10,674 nt of DNA from Pseudomonadota bacterium (GTDB lineage Bacteria > Pseudomonadota > Gammaproteobacteria > Xanthomonadales > Xanthomonadaceae). The stretch's first letter is position 1. Each line of letters starts with the position of its first letter. The notes below the pieces were generated by a model. It saw nothing but the letters and a program-made list of their open reading frames with translations, was not told the origin of the DNA and made no database searches. The position numbers were made by a program, and so were the translations under genes. The stretch is taken from assembly GCA_023386795.1 (NCBI GenBank), contig JAEWJB010000096.1, positions 1-10,674 on the forward strand. The letters are read 5' to 3'. Below, in pieces: positions 6,226 through 10,674 of the stretch.

Positions 6226-6629
6226 TCGCGCTGGTCCTGGACGTCCCTCCCTCGTCCCGCCGCGCGATGCCGCCATGGCAGCTCGAGCGTGTCGACACCG
6301 ATGCGTTGCCGCGGTTGTGGGCGTTGTGCCGCGAGGCATCGGAGGCATCCCTCCCCATGCATCCGCCCCTGCCGCTGCGCGAAGCGCTGCTCGATGCGCC
6401 CTATCGCGCGTGGGCATGGCTGGCGCGTAGTGGCAACCGCGATGTCGGCGTGCTGGTCGCCAGCGTTGGCCTCGACCTGCCCAGCGGCGAGTACGGCCTG
6501 CGCATTGAAGGTCTCTACGTCAAACCCGCATGGCGCGGCGGCGGCATCGGCGAAGGCTTGCGCGCGCACGCGCGCCGCGTCGCCGATGACATGGGCTGCG
6601 CCCGCGTGCACTGGCCCGCCGCGCCATGA
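6222..6629 (+). CDS. Short GNAT-family N-acetyltransferase-like protein
   Basis: A GNAT fold is recognised by LRIEGLYVKPAWRGGGIGEGLRAHARRV, where R-G-G-G-I-G fits the acetyl-CoA pyrophosphate motif R/QxxGxG/A. The protein is 135 residues from the chosen start. An open frame to ATG 6150 would give 159, but that start has no ribosome site and its codons are less G/C-rich at the third base. The 6222 ATG has a purine stretch (AAGGCGGGGG) and overlaps the stop of the small ORF upstream. The product ends with ARVHWPAAP soon after motif A. The usual final part of the fold (motif B, with the conserved Tyr/Asn region) is missing because the stop overlaps the ATG of the next gene at 6626-6629. It may be truncated or a divergent minimal GNAT. 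The substrate cannot be told. Confidence 0.75.
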   Translation: MIALVLDVPPSSRRAMPPWQLERVDTDALPRLWALCREASEASLPMHPPLPLREALLDAPYRAWAWLARSGNRDVGVLVASVGLDLPSGEYGLRIEGLYVKPAWRGGGIGEGLRAHARRVADDMGCARVHWPAAP

Positions 6630-7723
6630 AACGCCGCTGGCTCTGGATTTCCCTCTCCCTCGTTCTTGCCACAGGAATCACCGGCATGTCGGTTTCAGGT
6701 TCTGCTGTCGAGTATCCGTTGTCCCCGCAATTCCAGGATGGCCGCTTCCGCAACGCCACCAAGCCCCGTGTACCCGAGGGCAAGGAAACCGTCTCGCTGT
6801 GGTGGAAGTTCCTCACCGGCAAGCAGCCGGGCACGCGTCCGTCCTCGCCGATCCCGGTCAGCCCGATCACCGCCGAGGCCCTCGCCGCCGCGAAGGAAGG
6901 CGAACTGTTCCGGCTCGGCCATTCCACCGTGCTGATGCGCCTGGATGGCGGCTGGTGGATCACCGACCCGGTGTTCTCCGAGCGCGCCTCGCCCGTCGGC
7001 TGGGCCGGACCCAAGCGGTTCCAGCCGCCGATGCTCGCGTTGGAAGACCTGCCGCCGCTCAAGGGCGTGCTGATCTCGCACGACCACTATGACCACCTCG
7101 ACAAGGCCACGATCATCACGCTGGCAAAGCGAGCCGAGGTATTCATCACCCCGCTGGGCGTAGGCGACCTGATCCAGCGTTGGGGCGTGCCGGCCGCGCG
7201 CATCCACCAGCTCGACTGGTGGCAGGCCTACACCGCCGGGCAGATCACCTTCACCGCCACACCGGCACAGCACTTCTCCGGGCGCGGGCTGTTCGACCGC
7301 GATCGCCGCCTGTGGGCCTCGTGGGCAATCCGCACGCCGGAGCTCAATCTTTTCTTCAGCGGCGACAGCGGCTATTTCGACGGCTTCGCCGAGATCGGCC
7401 GCCGCCTGGGGCCGTTCGATCTCACGCTGGTGGAATGCGGTGCCTACGACCCGCTGTGGGCCGGTGTGCACATGCTTCCCGAACAGACCGTGCAGGCGCA
7501 CATCGACCTGCGTGGACGCTGGCTGGTGCCGATCCACAACAGCACCTTCGACCTGGCCTTCCACGACTGGTACGCGCCGATGGAGCAAGTGCTCGCCGCC
7601 GCTCGCCAGCGCCAGGTGGCCATCGCGATGCCGCTGCTGGGCCAGGCGATCGACCCGCGCCAGCCGCCGCCGCTGCGGATGTGGTGGCGCGGCGCTTCGG
7701 GCCGCGAGCTGGCGGCGGAGTAA
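6626..7723 (+). CDS. Exported NAPE-PLD/UlaG-like MBL-fold metallo-hydrolase
   Basis: A 365-residue metallo-beta-lactamase-fold protein. The start MKRRWLWISLSL opens a signal peptide or N-terminal anchor, with a possible cleavage after SGSA (about residue 27), so the enzyme likely acts in the periplasm. The metal motif is SHDHYDHLD (H152, H154, D156, H157); H216 (AQHFSGRG), D247 (FSGDSGY) and H304 (PIHNSTF) complete the site, and GVHMLPEQ (280-287) is typical of the NAPE-PLD-like group (COG2220). Members of that group include N-acylphosphatidylethanolamine phospholipase D, so a lipid or phosphodiester substrate is possible, but the reaction cannot be assigned. It overlaps the GNAT gene by ATGA and lacks its own ribosome site, which suggests coupled translation. 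Its TAA stop is a single base from the stop of the convergent sensor kinase gene. Confidence 0.88.
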   Translation: MKRRWLWISLSLVLATGITGMSVSGSAVEYPLSPQFQDGRFRNATKPRVPEGKETVSLWWKFLTGKQPGTRPSSPIPVSPITAEALAAAKEGELFRLGHSTVLMRLDGGWWITDPVFSERASPVGWAGPKRFQPPMLALEDLPPLKGVLISHDHYDHLDKATIITLAKRAEVFITPLGVGDLIQRWGVPAARIHQLDWWQAYTAGQITFTATPAQHFSGRGLFDRDRRLWASWAIRTPELNLFFSGDSGYFDGFAEIGRRLGPFDLTLVECGAYDPLWAGVHMLPEQTVQAHIDLRGRWLVPIHNSTFDLAFHDWYAPMEQVLAAARQRQVAIAMPLLGQAIDPRQPPPLRMWWRGASGRELAAE

Positions 7724-7724
7724 G

Positions 7725-9113
7725 TCAGGCGGCGGTCGTTTCGCCCTGCAGGGCGAAACGCACCGCGATGCACAGCCCGCGGCCCTGCAGGCCCGGGCCG
7801 GTTTCGATGCGCGCGCCATGATGGCGTGCGATGCGAGCCACCAGCGAAAGGCCCACCCCGCTGCCGCGCTCGCCATTGCCGGTGCTGCCGCGGAAGAAGC
7901 GGTCGAAAATGCGCTCGCGTTCGTGTTCCGGGACACCCGGGCCGTCGTCGCGCACGCGCAGGACCGCTTCGCCGGCAACCTTGTCGGCATGGCAGCAGAT
8001 CTCGATGCGGCCACCTTCGCCGCAGTAGCGCACCGCGTTGTCGATCAGGTTGCGCAACAGGATGCCGAGATCGTCGACATCGGCGCAGACCGGCGCTTCC
8101 TCCACCGTCAGCACCAGTGTTTGCCGGCGACGTTCGGCGGTCGCCTCGAACTCACGGGCGACCATCGTCGCCACGTCGGACAGTTCGACGATCGCCTCGC
8201 GGCCTTCGTTGCGCGAGGCTTCCAGTCGCGCCGAATCGAGCAGCTGCTGGGCCAGCCGGGTGATGCGCTCGATACCGCCGTGCAGCCGCTGCAGCGCTTC
8301 GCGGGTCTGGGCCGGGTCGGTGGCGCGCATCGCCAGTTCGGTCTGGGTCTGCAACGCCGCCAGCGGGGTGCGGATCTCGTGCGCCGCTTCGGCCAGGAAC
8401 TGGCGCTCGCGCTGCATGCCCTCGCCGAGGCGGCCGAGCAACTCGTTGAACGAACGCACCAGCGGCAGGATCTCGCGCGCGATGCCGGCGGTGGGCAGCG
8501 GGGTGAGGTCGAGCGGCTCGCGCGCGGCCATGCCGTCGCGCAGGCGGTGGGTCGAACGCAGGCTCCAGCTCACCGCCAGCCAGATCGCCAGCGCGAAAGC
8601 CAGCAACACGCCGACCGCAGAGAGCAGGCTCACGCGGATCCAGTGCGCCAGCTCGGCCTCCACCTGGGACTGCGCCAGGCCCACCTGCACCTGCACGCGA
8701 CCTTCGGCATCGGTGACCGCATACACGCGCCAGCGGTCGCCGGCGGTCTGCACGTGGCCGAAGCCTGGCTGGAAATCCGGCTTGAGCGGCGTGGTGGGCG
8801 CCTTGCGCGAGGCCACCACGCGCTCGCCGGTGGCCAGGCTCCAGACCTGGAAGCGGATCTTGTCGAACTCGCGGGTCGGTGCGGCGGCCAGCGTGGGCGG
8901 CAGTTCCAGGTAACCGGCGCTGCCGACGTCGGCGATGTTGCGCGGCATCGACAGCAGCACTTGTTCGGCCACTTCGCGCAGCAACAGGTCGCCCTGCCGG
9001 CTCTGCTGCCGGCTCACCTGGCCGTGCTGGCACAGCAGCCAGATGAGCCAGCCGCCGAGGATCACCGCCATCAGCGTCTTGAGCAGCTTGAGTTTGAGCG
9101 AGGGATGGCGCAT
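7725..9113 (-). CDS. QseC/PmrB-like sensor histidine kinase
   Basis: A 462-residue membrane sensor. TM1 is about residues 10-28, a periplasmic domain of about 130 residues resembles the two-component sensor kinase N-terminal (2CSK_N) type, and TM2 is about 163-184, followed by a short linker. The dimerisation domain carries the phospho-histidine H245 in AHEIRTP. The ATPase domain has the N box NLIDNAVRY (355-363), G1 DDGPGVP (389-395), F box FDRFFRG (403-409) and G2 GSGVGLSL (417-424). All catalytic motifs are intact. Its ATG overlaps the response-regulator stop as TGATG at 9111-9115, so the two are co-translated, and it should phosphorylate that partner. The signal is unknown; QseC relatives are reported to sense catecholamine-type or autoinducer signals and PmrB relatives metals and cationic peptides. 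A perfect palindrome lies in its last codons. Confidence 0.93.
   Translation of the reverse strand: MRHPSLKLKLLKTLMAVILGGWLIWLLCQHGQVSRQQSRQGDLLLREVAEQVLLSMPRNIADVGSAGYLELPPTLAAAPTREFDKIRFQVWSLATGERVVASRKAPTTPLKPDFQPGFGHVQTAGDRWRVYAVTDAEGRVQVQVGLAQSQVEAELAHWIRVSLLSAVGVLLAFALAIWLAVSWSLRSTHRLRDGMAAREPLDLTPLPTAGIAREILPLVRSFNELLGRLGEGMQRERQFLAEAAHEIRTPLAALQTQTELAMRATDPAQTREALQRLHGGIERITRLAQQLLDSARLEASRNEGREAIVELSDVATMVAREFEATAERRRQTLVLTVEEAPVCADVDDLGILLRNLIDNAVRYCGEGGRIEICCHADKVAGEAVLRVRDDGPGVPEHERERIFDRFFRGSTGNGERGSGVGLSLVARIARHHGARIETGPGLQGRGLCIAVRFALQGETTAA
7737..7760. terminator. Perfect 24-bp palindrome inside the kinase 3' end, candidate shared terminator
   Basis: CGTTTCGCCCTG (7737-7748) is followed directly by its exact reverse complement. 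As RNA it forms a ten-pair stem with a TGCA loop. On the + strand it begins 13 bases after the hydrolase stop; on the - strand it is part of the codons for RFALQGET near the kinase C terminus. No T-run follows on either side, so it may act as a Rho-independent-like or RNA-stabilising hairpin for both genes; this is inference. Confidence 0.45.
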
Positions 9114-9775
9114 CAGCCGATCCGGTAACCGATGCCGTGCACGGTGATGATGAAATCATCGCCGAGCTTGCGCCGCAGCTGGTGCACGTAGACCGCAATG
9201 GTGTTGCTCTCCAACGTGCCGCCACCGCCGTAGACCTGTGCCTCCAGTGCCTCGCGCGACACCGCGCGGCCGCGCCGTTCGAGCAGGGCCACCAGCGTGC
9301 GGTACTCGTGCGCGCCCAACCGCACGGCCACGCCGTCGCGTTCCACATTGCGCGAGGCCGGGTCCACGCGCACGCCCTGCCATTCCAGCGCCGGCGTCAC
9401 CCGGCCCTGGCTGCGCCGCACCACGGCGCGCAGGCGCGCGCACAGCTCGTCGCTCTGGAACGGCTTGACGAGATAGTCGTCGGCGCCCGCGTCCAGCCCA
9501 CTGATGCGGTCACTCAACTGGTCGCGCGCGGTGATGATGAGCACCGGCGTGGGGTCGTAGCGCTGGCGCATCGCGCGCAACACGTCCAGCCCGGAGCCCT
9601 GCGGCAGGCCGAGGTCGAGCAGCACGGCGGCATAGCCGTGCTCGACCAGCGCCAGGCGCGCCTGCGCCACGTCGCGCGCGCGATCCACCGCCCAGCCGTC
9701 ACCGGCCAGTGCCTCGGCCAGCGCATCGCCGAGCATGGCGTCGTCTTCGACGAGCAGCAGTTGGGACAAGGGCAC
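9113..9775 (-). CDS. OmpR/PhoB-family response regulator (QseB/PmrA-like)
   Basis: A 220-residue DNA-binding response regulator. The receiver domain (about 5-117) has the acidic pair D11/D12, the phospho-acceptor D54 in VLLDLGLP, T82 and K104 (YLVKPF). The winged-helix domain (about 128-219) ends TVHGIGYRI, with NTIAVYVHQLRRKLG as the recognition-helix region. The overall pattern, including LDLGLPQGSGLDVLR and DAGADDYLVKPF, is that of the QseB/PmrA(BasR) branch rather than PhoB or KdpE. GTG at 9775 is the likely start: it lies eight codons before VEDD and there is no nearer upstream start. No Shine-Dalgarno is seen. A direct repeat of the type bound by PmrA lies 38 bases upstream over a plausible -35 region, suggesting that the protein regulates itself. 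It is divergent from truC. Confidence 0.94.
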   Translation of the reverse strand: MPLSQLLLVEDDAMLGDALAEALAGDGWAVDRARDVAQARLALVEHGYAAVLLDLGLPQGSGLDVLRAMRQRYDPTPVLIITARDQLSDRISGLDAGADDYLVKPFQSDELCARLRAVVRRSQGRVTPALEWQGVRVDPASRNVERDGVAVRLGAHEYRTLVALLERRGRAVSREALEAQVYGGGGTLESNTIAVYVHQLRRKLGDDFIITVHGIGYRIG

Positions 9776-9797
9776 GGCCAGGCAGGGGAAAGCCGCG

Positions 9798-9830
9798 ATG
9801 GTAGAGGCAAACCTTTAAGCGATTCTTAAG
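9798..9830 (-). promoter_or_regulatory. Candidate autoregulatory PmrA/QseB-type box and promoter of the two-component operon
   Basis: Read on the - strand, CTTAAG (9830-9825), AATCG, CTTAAA (9819-9814) form a direct repeat with 11-bp period, matching the YTTAAK-N5-YTTAAK pattern of PmrA boxes except for the last base. After ten bases comes TACCAT (9803-9798), four of six matches to the -10 consensus. The box therefore covers the -35 region, the usual place for an activator of the OmpR family. The predicted transcript start is near 9791, about 15 bases before the GTG. Confidence 0.65.
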
Positions 9831-9838
9831 CGGCTGCC

Positions 9839-9874
9839 ATGACGCGGCGCGGGCGGGCCGGGATAATGGGCGGG
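9839..9874 (+). promoter_or_regulatory. Probable leaderless promoter of truC
   Basis: ATGACG (9839-9844, four of six to TTGACA) and GATAAT (9862-9867, five of six to TATAAT) are separated by exactly 17 bases. The GTG start codon begins at 9874 after six bases, so the predicted transcription start coincides with it. No Shine-Dalgarno could be present on such a transcript. Confidence 0.65.
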
Positions 9875-10671
9875 TGAACGCGATCCCCGACTCCGACGGC
9901 CTGCCCGCCGTCTCCCCGCCCGAGCCCGCCCCCGCGCCGATTCCGGTCCTGTACCAGGACCCCTATCTGGCCGTGGTGGACAAGCCCGCCGGCTTGATGG
10001 TCCATGACAGCAAGCTGGCCCGCGGCGAGGACGATTTCCTGGCCGACCGCCTGCGCGAGCAGTTCGGCCGCCAGGTCTTCCTGGTGCATCGGCTCGACCG
10101 CGCCACCAGCGGCTGCCTGCTGTTGGCATTCGACCGTGAAAGCGCCAGTGCGCTGGGCAAGGCGTTGATGGCCGGCGAGGTGGAGAAGGATTACCTGGCC
10201 ATCTGCCGCGGCTGGCCGGCCGAGGGGCGGCTGACCGTGGACCATGCGCTCGACGGTGGCCCGGGCAAGCCACAGAAGAAGGACGCGGTGACCGAGTTCG
10301 AGCGGCTGGCCTGCGGAGAACTGGAAGTACCCTCCACCGGTTTTGCGACCTCGCGCTATGCGCTGTTGCGTTGCCGGCCGTTGACCGGACGTTTCCGGCA
10401 GATCCGTCGGCATCTCAAGCACCTGTCGCACCATCTCATCGGCGATACCAGCCATGGCGACGGGCGACACAACCGCACGTTCCGCATGCTCGGCGTACAC
10501 CGCATGCTGTTGCACGCAGAGCGGTTGGCCTTCCCCCATCCGGCGGACGGGCGGCGGATGGAGGTATTCGCCGCGCCGGAAGGCGAGTTCGCCAAGGCGA
10601 TGGCATTGTTCGGATGGGCACCTGTAGGAGCGGCTTCAGCCGCGACAGCGGAAGCTGGCGGTCGCGGCTGA
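9874..10671 (+). CDS. truC: TruC-like tRNA pseudouridine synthase (RluA family)
   Basis: A 265-residue pseudouridine synthase. The catalytic aspartate is D75 in VHRLDRATSG. Segments ILYQD-like PVLYQDPYLAVVDKPAG (24-40), EKDYLAICRGWP (104-115), TGRFRQIRRHLKHLSHHLIGD (171-191) and HGDGRHNRTF (194-203) follow E. coli TruC in order; that enzyme makes pseudouridine 65 in some tRNAs. There is no S4 domain, also as in TruC. The first 22 residues are Pro/Ala-rich and are extra to the core. GTG at 9874 is the only reasonable start and lies right after a -10 box. The native C terminus should be near FGW (246-248). The final 15 residues, from V251, are encoded by a REP repeat that also provides the stop, so the tail is acquired sequence. 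General RluA-family specificity remains a lesser alternative. Confidence 0.9.
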   Translation: MNAIPDSDGLPAVSPPEPAPAPIPVLYQDPYLAVVDKPAGLMVHDSKLARGEDDFLADRLREQFGRQVFLVHRLDRATSGCLLLAFDRESASALGKALMAGEVEKDYLAICRGWPAEGRLTVDHALDGGPGKPQKKDAVTEFERLACGELEVPSTGFATSRYALLRCRPLTGRFRQIRRHLKHLSHHLIGDTSHGDGRHNRTFRMLGVHRMLLHAERLAFPHPADGRRMEVFAAPEGEFAKAMALFGWAPVGAASAATAEAGGRG

Positions 10672-10674
10672 AGC
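10624..10674 (+). repeat. GTAG-type REP doublet (BIME-like), cut by the window end
   Basis: The sequence starts GTAGGAGCGGCTTCAGCC, with GCGGCT and AGCCGC forming a short hairpin, the form of REP elements in Pseudomonas and Stenotrophomonas. GCTTCAGCCGCGAC (10633-10646) is exactly reverse-complemented at 10661-10674, leaving a 14-base middle. The second copy would run on past the window. Such repeats are usually moved by RAYT transposases; none is in view. It overlaps the truC 3' end. Confidence 0.85.

Noticed and set aside
7440..9128. A 562-codon open frame on the + strand
   Set aside because: It is antisense to the sensor kinase, whose motifs are complete. The frame is open only because of G/C-rich wobble bias, and the product is low-complexity.

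Overview
The window looks like a chromosomal stretch from a high-GC gammaproteobacterium of the Xanthomonadaceae/Lysobacteraceae group (Xanthomonas, Stenotrophomonas, Lysobacter, Luteimonas relatives). The evidence is strong G/C wobble preference, an oleC-oleD pair, a ubiJ-ubiB pair, promoter -10 boxes placed right against start codons (leaderless style), and a GTAG-type REP repeat at the right edge. The taxon is inferred from family resemblance only. The genus cannot be fixed.

Layout, left to right: the 3' end of the olefin (ole) operon, oleC (cut by the window edge) and oleD (+); a tiny DUF1328 membrane protein (+); a hairpin with a UUCG loop between convergent genes; D-alanine--D-alanine ligase ddl (-); a divergent intergenic region; a ubiJ-ubiB-O-methyltransferase run (+); a short regulatory leader with a possible 18-residue ORF; a short GNAT protein and an exported NAPE-PLD-like metallo-hydrolase (+); tail to tail with these, a sensor kinase/response regulator pair (-); and divergently a TruC-type tRNA pseudouridine synthase (+) whose last codons lie in a REP element. 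No gap without a gene exceeds about 115 bases. No tRNA, rRNA, CRISPR array, transposase or prophage gene was seen.

How the genes may work together: oleC/oleD make the last visible part of the long-chain olefin pathway, ddl feeds peptidoglycan synthesis, and ubiJ/ubiB serve ubiquinone synthesis. The most interesting part is 6.1-9.85 kb. The QseB/PmrA-like response regulator has a YTTAAR-N5-CTTAAR direct repeat over its own promoter. A second repeat of the same form, with the same 10-nt gap to a -10-like hexamer, lies ahead of the leader ORF/GNAT/hydrolase genes. This suggests a small self-contained circuit: a two-component system that controls itself and the convergent GNAT-hydrolase operon next door. 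That is inference from sequence geometry and is testable.
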